Positions 36,133 to 45,500 of a stretch of 64,000 nucleotides of DNA are shown here, one piece after another. The notes below the pieces were generated by a model. The model did no database searches. It was not told where the DNA came from and was given only the letters and a program-made list of their open reading frames with translations. Source of the DNA: DATKDP01 sp035546335 (GTDB taxonomy: Bacteria; Acidobacteriota; Thermoanaerobaculia; Gp7-AA8). Where the stretch lies: assembly GCA_035546335.1 (NCBI GenBank), contig DATKDP010000111.1, positions 80,625-144,624 on the forward strand, in the 5' to 3' direction. The position numbers and the translations under genes are program-made. The first letter of the stretch is position 1, and each line of letters starts with the position of its first letter.

Positions 36133-37038
36133 TCAAGCCTTCATTTCGACGTCGTCGCGAATCCAATGCTTTCGGAGATTTTCGGCATCCACCCCTTGAA
36201 CTTCACAGACCACCCCATTCTTTCCCTCACGTTTCATGCGATACATGAGACTGTCCGCAACCCTGAGCGCCTCGTCGATGGTTGCAGGGGCGCACGGGAA
36301 CACTGCGACTCCGATGCTGAAGCCGATTGGCCAGCCGCGATCTCTGGCGGTCTCGCTCAACTCCCCATGAATTCGGGCGAACGCGGCCTGAGCACCGGCA
36401 TCGTCGATCTCCGGCATGAGGATCCCGAATTCATCACCTCCGAGGCGACCGACGACATCGGTGTCGCGCACACACCGCGCCAGCGTAGCGGCCACGCTTT
36501 GCAGAACGGCATCCCCTTCAGAGTGTCCTCGTTCATCGTTCACCGCTTTGAAATGATCGAGATCGATATACCCGAGAGTCACCGGATGCCGATGGCGAGC
36601 GGCCAGCCGAAGCAGCCTCGAGGAATCAGTCCTGAAGGCGCGTCCATTCAACATCAGCGTCAGTTGATCCGTCCTCGCCAAGGTCTCTTCATAACGGAGG
36701 TGTTTCTTCAGTTCACTCAGAAGGTGCGTCGTCAGAGTGAAGAAGCCGAGTCGAACGGTGGCGTTCCAGAAAGGAAGCAGCCAGTGGCTGTAGGAGCGTC
36801 CGGCGGTGTAGTCAGCCAGCAGCCAAACCAGGGCGCAGACTCCCGACAGCAACAAGCCAATCCCTCTGTGCGAGTACCAGCTGACCAGAGCGATGGGCAG
36901 CAGGTAGAAGATCGAAAACGACAACTCATACCCGGTCACATGGTCCATCGTTCCGACCAGGCCCACGAGCACGAGGCCCAGAGCAGTCACCTCCGCTGGT
37001 GATCGGCGATCCAATGTTCCTGCGAGTGCCTTCAGCAC
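36133..37038 (-). CDS. Membrane diguanylate cyclase (GGDEF)
   Basis: A 301-residue protein with about four N-terminal transmembrane segments (LGLVLVGLVGTM, FSIFYLLPIALVSWY, LLLSGVCALVWLLA, and a final helix). A GGDEF domain follows: DQLTLMLNGRAF, GYIDLDHFKAVND, and the catalytic loop RLGGDEFGIL. It should make cyclic di-GMP from GTP in response to a membrane signal. No RxxD inhibitory site is evident just before the loop. The start is GTG at 37038. There is no partner EAL protein nearby. Confidence 0.87.
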   Translation of the reverse strand: MLKALAGTLDRRSPAEVTALGLVLVGLVGTMDHVTGYELSFSIFYLLPIALVSWYSHRGIGLLLSGVCALVWLLADYTAGRSYSHWLLPFWNATVRLGFFTLTTHLLSELKKHLRYEETLARTDQLTLMLNGRAFRTDSSRLLRLAARHRHPVTLGYIDLDHFKAVNDERGHSEGDAVLQSVAATLARCVRDTDVVGRLGGDEFGILMPEIDDAGAQAAFARIHGELSETARDRGWPIGFSIGVAVFPCAPATIDEALRVADSLMYRMKREGKNGVVCEVQGVDAENLRKHWIRDDVEMKA

Positions 37039-37172
37039 CGGGCGCCTGCCTTCTAGTCCGCTTCAGGATGACGCGGTTCGCCGCTCCAAACTCGCCAATT
37101 TGCGTCCACGCAACGTTCGCTCTGCCGTTCCTCGATTCCCGGCGCGTACGCCCTCATTCTAGCCCCCATGTC

Positions 37173-38810
37173 TCACGCATCGCCGTCACGGTTGACGCGC
37201 AACAGGAACAGCGCCGGAAACAAGGGCACCGCGATGGTGGCAATGGCCTTTGCAACGAGAATCGGGTCGCCGCTTCCGAGGCGCGGCCAGTTGAAGATGA
37301 ACAGATCGGCGCAGAAGTGAGAGAGAACGACGGTCAACGCATCCCAACGAAAATAGGCCCATCCCCAGATGCAGCCCACCACGGTGAAAGCGAGAGCCCG
37401 TCCCCAGAACGGCTCGTATGGCGGAAGGAACGGAAGACCCGTATGCGCCGTTCCGTACAGGATCGCGGGAATGAGGATCGCGGCCCAGCGCCGCCTCGTG
37501 AGATGGAACAACCACGTTCCGCCGAAGAACCGATAGCCGAGCTCCTCGACCAGCGCCACCATCAGAAAGTAGAGCAGCGTCGAGAGCGCGGGAAGATCGG
37601 AGTTGAGGGCGAAGAAGAAGAAACCCTGCGGTTGAATCGCAACGCCGGCAGCGGCGACCCGCTCGAGCAGAACGATCGTCACCGTGAGCGCTCCTCCGCA
37701 GAGAAGGCCGATGAGAAATCCTCGGAGCGAGGCGACTCCAACGCGACGGTCGAAAAAGCGCCCGCGCACTGCAAGCCACAGCGTCTCTCCCTTCCCGCCG
37801 CCCCCTTCCCGATCGAGGGCGTCGCCCGCGGCAACGACGACGAAAAGTGCCAGCGCAATCCATGCTCCCTGCGCCAGCGAGATGCCGAGCGACTGAAGCG
37901 TTGCGATCCATCGAGGCCATAACGGATCCCACTGCCGCAGCAGATCGGCACTTCGCAGCGCCTGGGTCGTCAAGAAAAAGAGGGCGATCACCCCGACCAG
38001 GCCCGCCGCGGGGCGGAGTCGGATCTTCCGCGTCTGCAGATGAGTCAGAAAGACGACGAGCGCCCCGACCGCAGAAAGCCCGATCGACAGAAATCCGATC
38101 ATCTGCAGGGCCGTGACGGGCGCCTCGCGCTCCCTCGCTTCCCGCCGCCCGCTCTCCGGCAGGACCAGCTCGCGCCTCACCGCGGTGAGCTCACCTCCCG
38201 TGAGGGTCACAGACACCCGCTCGCGAAGCTCGGGTGTGCGCGACAGGTATTGCTCGTAGACGAAGAAGTGGTCGCGACGGGCGGGACGCTCGCGTTCCGT
38301 CTGTCCCCACTCGGTCAGCTCGTCGAGCCGCCATCCGACGGACGCTTCGACGGCGGCAAAGGCAGCCCGGCGGGCAGTGCCGATGTCGACGCGAGCTCCT
38401 GGTGCATCCTCCTGGACCGTCCGTCCCCATCCGACGACGCCGGCGAGAGGATGAAGTAGTGCCCAGTACGAATCGGGATCGTTCTCCTTCTTGAATGAAA
38501 CGAGATAGTAGTAGACCGCCCGCCCTTCGCGGATCCACTCCTGCGTCGCGTCGCGGCCGAATGAGCGAACCAGATAGTCGAGGATCGGATCATCGACCTC
38601 GAGCCGGCTCGCACCGGCGTGTTCTGTAACCTCGAATCCGCGCTCAATCAGGAACGCGCGCGCTTTTGGAACGAGCACATCGGGCGATGCGGTGAGCTCG
38701 ATCGGAGGGAGCGGCCAGAGGCGATCGAGCGACGCGAAGAAGAGAATGCCGGCTGCAAGCGCTGCTAGCAGCAGCACGACATCCGCCCGACTGAGCAGCG
38801 ATCGCTTCAT
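37173..38810 (-). CDS. CPBP-family intramembrane protease-like protein with large extracytoplasmic domain
   Basis: A 545-residue membrane protein. After one N-terminal helix (VVLLLAALAAGILFFASL) comes an extracytoplasmic region of about 220 residues with no family that I recognise. About eight helices follow, carrying the CPBP (CaaX protease/bacteriocin-processing) motifs: EELGYRFFGG, then YGTAHTG and LTVVLSHFCADLFIF, which supply the Glu-Glu and His residues of the intramembrane metalloprotease. Relatives process prenylated or peptide substrates or act in immunity to bacteriocins. The start at 38810 is the ATG before the first helix. Confidence 0.8.
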   Translation of the reverse strand: MKRSLLSRADVVLLLAALAAGILFFASLDRLWPLPPIELTASPDVLVPKARAFLIERGFEVTEHAGASRLEVDDPILDYLVRSFGRDATQEWIREGRAVYYYLVSFKKENDPDSYWALLHPLAGVVGWGRTVQEDAPGARVDIGTARRAAFAAVEASVGWRLDELTEWGQTERERPARRDHFFVYEQYLSRTPELRERVSVTLTGGELTAVRRELVLPESGRREAREREAPVTALQMIGFLSIGLSAVGALVVFLTHLQTRKIRLRPAAGLVGVIALFFLTTQALRSADLLRQWDPLWPRWIATLQSLGISLAQGAWIALALFVVVAAGDALDREGGGGKGETLWLAVRGRFFDRRVGVASLRGFLIGLLCGGALTVTIVLLERVAAAGVAIQPQGFFFFALNSDLPALSTLLYFLMVALVEELGYRFFGGTWLFHLTRRRWAAILIPAILYGTAHTGLPFLPPYEPFWGRALAFTVVGCIWGWAYFRWDALTVVLSHFCADLFIFNWPRLGSGDPILVAKAIATIAVPLFPALFLLRVNRDGDA

Positions 38811-39122
38811 CAGAGCCTCACGGCGTCGAGATGGTAGCGCGAGGTGCCGGCCGGCCGCCAATCAGCAAGGCGACTACCCCGAAGGGATGCATGGAATCCA
38901 GCCCGTGGCTGAGCGCGAGCGCCACCAGCAGTCACGGCAACTCCCAAGCTATGGGACACCGAACCGGATCGACGAGAAAGCCGAAGATGAGCTTCGTGGC
39001 GAAGGCCGCGGGCGGCTCGCTTGGGGTATGTCCTTCGACTAATCGCTGCCAGCGGCGCCGCTGAAGGGAAGTCGTGATGGGACGGAACAACTCAGGCAGG
39101 CCGCAGGGTTTAGAATGACGAG
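38811..39122. other. Intergenic stretch with a diverged family D element
   Basis: 38876-38925 resembles the 3735-3785 segment: CCCCGAAGGGATGCATGG, then CCCGTGGCTGAGCGCGAGCG, a degenerate version of the family D hairpin. The remaining sequence up to the antitoxin start has no gene that I can support. GCCAGCGGCGCCGCTG near 39047-39062 is a small hairpin. Confidence 0.45.
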
Positions 39123-39344
39123 ATGCGCATATCCGCTGGAAGAGTCGTCTCGGGCAATATCGTGGTCGAAGGAGAGCCGCTTCCTGAGGGAGCCGCGGTC
39201 ACGATTCTCACGCGCGATGCCGACGAGCCCTTCGTTGTGGATGCTGAATTGGAGGCGGAGCTTCTGGAGTCGCTTGCCGAGGCCGACAAGGGGGAAACGA
39301 TCCCGGCCGAGCAGGTTCTGGCTTTTCTTCGGAACCAGGGGTGA
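39123..39344 (+). CDS. Antitoxin-like small protein
   Basis: A 73-residue acidic protein: MRISAGRVVSGNIVVEGEPL, then a second half rich in Glu/Leu ending AEQVLAFLRNQG. Short proteins of this design are regularly found just upstream of ParE/RelE toxins and are annotated as their antitoxins. Its stop overlaps the GTG of the toxin gene in a GTGA arrangement. The toxin partner carries an in-frame stop, so this antitoxin may be an orphan. Confidence 0.65.
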   Translation: MRISAGRVVSGNIVVEGEPLPEGAAVTILTRDADEPFVVDAELEAELLESLAEADKGETIPAEQVLAFLRNQG

Positions 39345-39655
39345 GCCGCCCTCTCGAGACCGTCTTCACCCGTCGAGCGACTCGCCACGTGAAGCAGGCC
39401 TCCCGCTGGTGGCGCGAGAACCGGTCGAAAGCGCCCGACGCGCTGAGAGAGGACCTCGAACAGGCGCTTTAGCTCATCGCCGCCAATCCTGACATCGGAG
39501 TGGTTGCGCGAGATGTGAAACTCGGGCGCGTCCGACGGGTTTTCCTCGATCGCATTCGCTACTATCTCTACTACCGAGTTTCGAGTTCCGACCCTCCATT
39601 CGTTGAAATCGTTGCGCTGTGGCACAGCCAGCGTCGATCTGGACCACCGCTCTGA
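39341..39655 (+). pseudogene. ParE/RelE-type toxin gene interrupted by an amber codon
   Basis: Read through one TAG at 39470-39472, the frame encodes a 104-residue ParE/RelE-fold protein. It has TRRATRHVKQASRWWRENRS (first helices) and DALREDLEQAL before the stop. After it come IAANPDIGVVARDVKLGRVR, RRVFLDRIRYYLYYRV and FVEIVALWHSQR, the last being the classic end of ParE. Nothing is shifted or missing apart from the amber codon, so the loss is recent or a sequencing error. Translation as it stands gives only a 43-residue stub. Confidence 0.8.
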
Positions 39656-39760
39656 ACCACGGGTCGGAGGAGCCGCCGTGTATGGTCTCGGTGTCGGTTC
39701 CATGGCCCTGCGCCGCCCTGTGTGGGGTTAGCGACTGGTTGGTTGTGTATGGTGGCTGGC

Positions 39761-42409
39761 TCAATCGAGACGCAGAACCAGATCGCCCGTTCCATTGTCC
39801 TCGAGCGTCGCGAAGGCGACTATCGATCCCTCCCCGCCGGTGACCGAGACGTCGACCTGGACGTTGCGAAGGTCGGGCAGGGAATTGCGGCCCGCACCGA
39901 TCACCTGCATCCCGATCTGATCGATCAACAGAAACTCGTTTGCCATCAGGGCGAAGTCCTTCGTCGCCGTCCCGAAAGCCTGAACCACACTCCCCGGGAA
40001 CGTGTAGCGAACCGTCACGCGCACGTTGACCGCCTTCCCGGACACCTCGGTGAGTCCGAGTCCCGATCGGTAGGTCACCGGAGTCTTCAGTGCGATGGTC
40101 TGTTCCGAGGCATCCTCGAGCCCCGTGAAGCTCTTCGTCTCCCCATTCTTCAGGGCGGAGGCAACGGAAGAGGCGCCCACGCTCGTTCCGGAGGTGCCCA
40201 ACTGTCCCGCAGCAGTACGGGAGATCCGTCCGCTGACGACGACATTGCCGGAGGTCGGCGTGAACTTGACCGCCCCACTCCCGCTGGAAATGGAGAAGAG
40301 GTCGGGAAGCACGTTCGCGATGGTCTGCGTCTCGAAGGGCTGGAGAGTGACGGACCTCTGCACCACCAGCTCACCGCTCTGCGAATCGGATCCGCCGGTG
40401 GACGACCGTCTCACGGCACGTCGCTTCGTGAAAGGAAACGACAGCTCGAGCACACCCGTGGCCGGAGTACCTCCGCTGTTCGCCATCGCCAGCGCGGTCC
40501 TGACCGTCTCGGTCGCTGAGGTTCGCGCCGTGACCAGAGGAACCACGACCGCTCCCGGCTCGGACGGAACGATCGTCCATGAATCCCCACTCTGCGAATC
40601 GCGTCCGATTGCCAGAGCGAAAACACGCCCCGCGGAGCCGGCGGTATTGGTGACCCGCGCCGTCACCGCACCTGCCGGCACAGCATCGGCCAGCTCGCGC
40701 AGACCGAATGCGGGAACCGCCTCGGCCGGCCGGCTGCCGATCACGGCACCGGTGGCGGCGAGAAAATCGACCGTGACCGATGCCGCTGCACCACTCGTCT
40801 CCTGAATGAGCACATCCGTACGTGTATTCGCATCCTTCACGACGCCGGGAAGGACGAGTGCGACGCCTGCCGCCACTCCGCGGTCGCCACGAATCACGGG
40901 CAGCGACGTGCCGAACGAACCTCGACTGCTCGCGAGGTCGTTCAGCCGCGCGCCGAGCGAAAATCGATCCGCCGTCACGAGTCGAAACTGCAGCGTGCCG
41001 GTCTCGGTGATGGCTCCGAACAGGTTCCTGCCGATGTCTCCGAAGGCGACAGGAGCATTGGGGGCGATCTGCCCGATGGTCGACAACGAGGCATTCGCCG
41101 CCGGGGTGGCGGCCGGAACGTAGAACATCTGCACGGCTCCGACGTTCAGCGACGGACCGACATTCGACAGAAAGACATCCGTGCCGACGCGAAGGCGCGT
41201 CGAGACGCCGGGAATGAAAAACGCCGTCTCGGCGGCTGCGACCGGCGGAACGGCGACTTTCGAGACGTTCGGAATCGAAGTGTCCACGACGACGACCGAG
41301 CTGGATGCGGTTCCCGGCGAGGTCGCCGTCGTTTCTGTCTTACCCGCCGCGCTGGTCAGATAGGTCACTGTCAATGTCCCGGTGACCGATCCGAGTGCGA
41401 AGTCGGAATCAGGCCGCTTGGAGCGATCGATGGAAATGGGCAGCGTCCCGGTCGCCCCCGGATCGATGATGATCGGACCGGCCGGCGGAATCAGCCAGGG
41501 AACGTCCGATTCTGCGAGTCCGCGGAGAGCCGATGTCCCCTGATTGACGATGCTGACCGAACCGCTCGGGTTCGAATCACGAGGCCCGGCGAGGTCCGAG
41601 CGCGTGGTCGAAGGAACGGGAATGACGGGGCCCGCTGGCCGAGCGGCTGAAACGAGTCTGACGGCAATCTGAAGTCCGCTCGGCACGCCGCTGCCCATCG
41701 GGATCGATGATCCCGAGAAGTCTCCGGCACCTCGCGCAAGACCGGTCAGAGTCACGACCTGTGTGCCACCCGGAGGGAGCGAGAACGAAGAAGGCGACTG
41801 CGTGAAGAAATCGCCCATCTGCGTCAGATTGATCGACGTCGCCTCCAACCCGATATTGGTGAGCGAGTACTCGTCGGTGGCCCCGCCGACGCCCTGCTCC
41901 TGAAGCATGCCGCTGGGGCGGGACGAGACGATGACGTTCGCACGGCTGATCCCGGTCCCGATCAGATCGAACCCAAATGTTCCCGATGAGGAGTTCTGGG
42001 TTGTGAAGTCGTAGGTGGCCGAGCTCATGAAGTTGCCTGCAGCCCGTGGACTGAACTCGAAGTCGGACAGAAGCCACTCACCGGCGGCGAGGTTGACGGG
42101 AAAGCTCGCAGGCACACCGCCGCAGCCTCCTCCGGCGCGTCCGACGCGGAAGTTGCCTGCGCGGAACGGATCGCTCGGAAGGTGGACGCGATGAACGACG
42201 CCTGGAGAATTGCAGGTGTTCGGTTGAGTCTGGAAGCAGAGAAAGAAACAGGGCGCGAACGAGGTAGCCCCCACCGCCGTGTCAGGAAAACGCACCGCGA
42301 AGTTCTGGGTCGCCGTCACGCCGGAGGGCCCGGCTTTTCCTGCTGCAACTCGTGGCTCGGCCTGGATTGTAGTTGCAACGAGAAGAACGGCGAGCGTGAC
42401 TCCACGCAT
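39761..42409 (-). CDS. Large exported protein with Ig-like/ASH-type beta modules
   Basis: An 882-residue secreted protein with a short signal peptide (MRGVTLAVLLVATTIQAEP). The first third holds choice-of-anchor-type repeats (NFAVRFPDTAVGATSF, VIVSSRPSGMLQEQGVGGAT, and FSLPPGGTQVVTLTG). These resemble the ASH/abnormal-spindle-like or immunoglobulin modules common in Acidobacteria surface proteins. The rest is Thr/Ser/Ala-rich beta sequence with RTDVFLSN- and TRTDVLIQE-like parallels pointing to internal duplication. No membrane anchor or sorting signal is seen at the C-terminus (DNGTGDLVLRLD). GGAG eight bases before the ATG supports the start. The function is unknown. Confidence 0.7.
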   Translation of the reverse strand: MRGVTLAVLLVATTIQAEPRVAAGKAGPSGVTATQNFAVRFPDTAVGATSFAPCFFLCFQTQPNTCNSPGVVHRVHLPSDPFRAGNFRVGRAGGGCGGVPASFPVNLAAGEWLLSDFEFSPRAAGNFMSSATYDFTTQNSSSGTFGFDLIGTGISRANVIVSSRPSGMLQEQGVGGATDEYSLTNIGLEATSINLTQMGDFFTQSPSSFSLPPGGTQVVTLTGLARGAGDFSGSSIPMGSGVPSGLQIAVRLVSAARPAGPVIPVPSTTRSDLAGPRDSNPSGSVSIVNQGTSALRGLAESDVPWLIPPAGPIIIDPGATGTLPISIDRSKRPDSDFALGSVTGTLTVTYLTSAAGKTETTATSPGTASSSVVVVDTSIPNVSKVAVPPVAAAETAFFIPGVSTRLRVGTDVFLSNVGPSLNVGAVQMFYVPAATPAANASLSTIGQIAPNAPVAFGDIGRNLFGAITETGTLQFRLVTADRFSLGARLNDLASSRGSFGTSLPVIRGDRGVAAGVALVLPGVVKDANTRTDVLIQETSGAAASVTVDFLAATGAVIGSRPAEAVPAFGLRELADAVPAGAVTARVTNTAGSAGRVFALAIGRDSQSGDSWTIVPSEPGAVVVPLVTARTSATETVRTALAMANSGGTPATGVLELSFPFTKRRAVRRSSTGGSDSQSGELVVQRSVTLQPFETQTIANVLPDLFSISSGSGAVKFTPTSGNVVVSGRISRTAAGQLGTSGTSVGASSVASALKNGETKSFTGLEDASEQTIALKTPVTYRSGLGLTEVSGKAVNVRVTVRYTFPGSVVQAFGTATKDFALMANEFLLIDQIGMQVIGAGRNSLPDLRNVQVDVSVTGGEGSIVAFATLEDNGTGDLVLRLD

Positions 42410-42533
42410 GGTGATCGGCTCCTTCGTTTCGAGATCGCAATAGTCTAGCCTTTCACGAGGCGTGCTCCAAGCCGTCGCGCCGTCGCCTCCCTGTGCTACG
42501 ATCCCCTCCGCCTCGAAGGTCTCGGAGACCCTG

Positions 42534-45500
42534 ATGATCGGAACCAGGATTGCCAATCGCTACGAGATCGTCGCAGAGCTCGGCCGCGGTGGAATGGGCG
42601 TCGTCTATCGTGCCCGCGATCCGCTGCTGAACCGCGACGTGGCTGTCAAGATCCTCCCGCAGTCGCTTCTGACTCCCGCAACCGAAGAGCGTTTCCAGCG
42701 CGAGGCGCAACTCGTCGCCCAGATGGATCATCCGGCGATCGTTCCGATCTACGACATCGGCCAGCACGAGGGATCCTTCTATTTCCTGATGCCCGTCGTG
42801 CGCGGCACCAATCTGCGGCAATACCAGCGCGAGCGCGCACGCAGCCTCGGGGAGATTCTCGACATCGTCATCCAGGTCGCCGACGGCCTCGACTACAGCC
42901 ACGCGCGCGGCATCATCCATCGCGACATCAAACCGGAGAACATCATGGTGTCGGAGGAGGAAGGCGCTCTCCGTGCGCGCGTGATGGATTTTGGTCTCGC
43001 CAAGGCCGGAAGCGAGAACCGTCTGACGAAGACCGGGACCCTGCTGGGCACCGTTCTCTACCTCAGTCCGGAACAGGTCGTGGCGAGAGACATCGACGCC
43101 CGTTCCGACATGTATTCACTCGGAACGGTTCTCTACGAGGCGCTCGCCGGCGACCCGCCCTTCACCGGAGAGACCGAGGGAATTCTCTATCGCATCGTTC
43201 ACGAGAATCCACGCTCGATTCGTTCTCTCGGAGCCGACATTCCCGAGGAGCTCGAAGACATCGTCATGAAGGCGTTGGCCAAAGAGAAGGTCCGCCGTTA
43301 TCAGACCGGCGCCGAGATGTCGGAAGCGCTGCGCCGCTTCCAGGCGAATCTGCAGGAAAGCGAGCGCAACAGATCGATCGTCCTGTCGACCGTCATGACC
43401 GCGCAGATGATGCGGCCGCAACAGACCCGGTTCGTGGGGCGCGAGAAAGAATTCGGCGAACTGCAGCGCCGACTGAACATGGCGGTGGACGGTGAGTGCC
43501 AGTTCGTCGTGATCGGAGGCGAGGCGGGTATCGGCAAGAGCCGGCTTCTCGAGGAGCTGGAAAATCTCGCCAAGGCGCGAAGAGTACGCGTCCTTCACGG
43601 CCGGTTCGTCGAGCAGGATCGCACCTTCTCGTATCAGGGCTTCTGCGAGGTGATTCAGGAGTACTTCCGGTCTCGCGACTCCGGCTCCTCGGTGGCGGAG
43701 CATGCCGACCTCTCCGATCTGGCCGCCGACCTGGTGGCGCTCTTCCCCGTTCTCAGCGAGATCAGCGAGATCCGCTCTGCGGCGAGCGCCGACAACATCA
43801 CCGTCGAGCCGCGCAAGGCGGATGATCGGATGTACCTCTACGAGCTGCTGGCAAAGACGCTGGCGCGCATCGGGGGCGGCAAACCGATGCTCCTCATTTT
43901 CGAGAATCTCCACGGTGCCGAGATGTCGCTGGATGCGCTTCAGTATGTCGTCAGGCGACTCGGACCCACGCCTACGCTCATCGCCGGAACCTATCGCCAG
44001 ACGGACATCGACAAGCGCCATCCGCTGGTCAAAATGCTCGACGGCTTCAGCGACGACCCTCGGTTCGCCTCCATTCTTCTGGGACCCTTTTCCCCCTCCG
44101 AGCATCGGATGTTCGTCGCCTCGATGGTCGGCGGAGGCGAGCTTTCGGACGACCTGAGCCACCGCCTTCTCGAGGCGACCGAAGCGAACCCCTTCTTCAC
44201 CAAGGAACTGGTCCGGTCGCTGCTGGAATCGAAGGGCATCTCCCGCGACGACGGCGGCTTCTGGTCGCTCAGCGGTCAGATGGCGATCGCCTCCGACGCT
44301 CTCCCTGCGACGATCCAGCAGGCGGTGGAAAAGCGTATCGAACGCCTTCCGGAGGACATTCGCGAGACGCTCACCGTCGCCTCGATCCTCGGGAAGACGT
44401 TCGAGTTTCGTGATCTCGAGCTTCTCGCCGATTCGAAGAGCGAAGTGGATGATGTCGTCGAGCGGCTCATCTATGAAGGGCTGATCGAGGAGGAGCGGGA
44501 GTCACGCGGCGATCGCCTGACGTTTTCCAGCGGAATCGTTCGCGACGTTCTCTACGGAGCGCTCTCCAGGCGAAAGCGCAAGTCACTCCATCGCAAATAC
44601 GCCGAGCAGCTCGAGAAGCGATTCGAGGGGCGGCTCGAACGCATCTACCCGCAGCTCGTTCATCATTTCTCCGAAGGCGACGTGCCGGAGAAGACGATCG
44701 ATTACGGGATGAAGGCGGCGAAGCGGTCGCTCGAAGCGTTCAGTCCCGACCAGACGATCGAAGTCGTCAGGAGCGTGCTCGAGTTTCTCGAGGACGAAGA
44801 ATTCCGAAACCCGGTGACCGAGGGCGACGCGCGGATGTTGCTCGTCGAAGCGTATCGGATGAGCGGGAACATCGACGGCGCTCTTCGCGAGGCCGAGGCG
44901 GCGAGCCGCGCCTACGGCCGGCAGAACATGAGCCAAAGCGCTCGGGCACTGCTCGCAGCGGCGGAGACGGCATGGGAAGGGCGCCGCGTCGACGAGACCC
45001 GGCGATGGGTTCTCGATGGAATCGAGCTCGCGAGGAAGGCGGGCGAGAACGAGATCCTCGCCCGATTCCTCTCCATCGGTGCGGTCATCGCCAATCTTCG
45101 CGGCGAGTACGAGCAGGCGAAACGCTATCTCGACGAGGCGGAACAGCTCGCGGGAACCGGCGAGCGCGCGACCGAGGAAGCTCTGCCGCGCGGTGGCCGG
45201 CTCGTCGTCGCCCTCGCCAACCCGGCGCGGGCGAGCCAGCCCGCCGAGACCGCGGTCATCGAGGAAACGGAGGTCATCAGCGCCGCGTTCGAGCCGCTGG
45301 CCACCTCCGATGAGCATGGGCACGTCATCCCGCTGCTCGCCGAAAAGTGGGAGGTGTTCAACGAAGGACGGTCGCTGATCATCACGCTCAGGCCGGACGT
45401 CCGCTTTCACGATGGAAGCCCGATGACCGCGGCCGACGTCAAGGCGTCCTTCGAGCATTCGATCATGGCGCGCCCGCGTGAGATGTCGGCTGCATTCAGC

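Noticed and set aside
39470..39472. Pyrrolysine or other recoding of the amber codon in the ParE-like gene
   Set aside because: The codon does not fall on a conserved functional residue and there is no sign of a pyrrolysine system; a null mutation or sequencing error is simpler.
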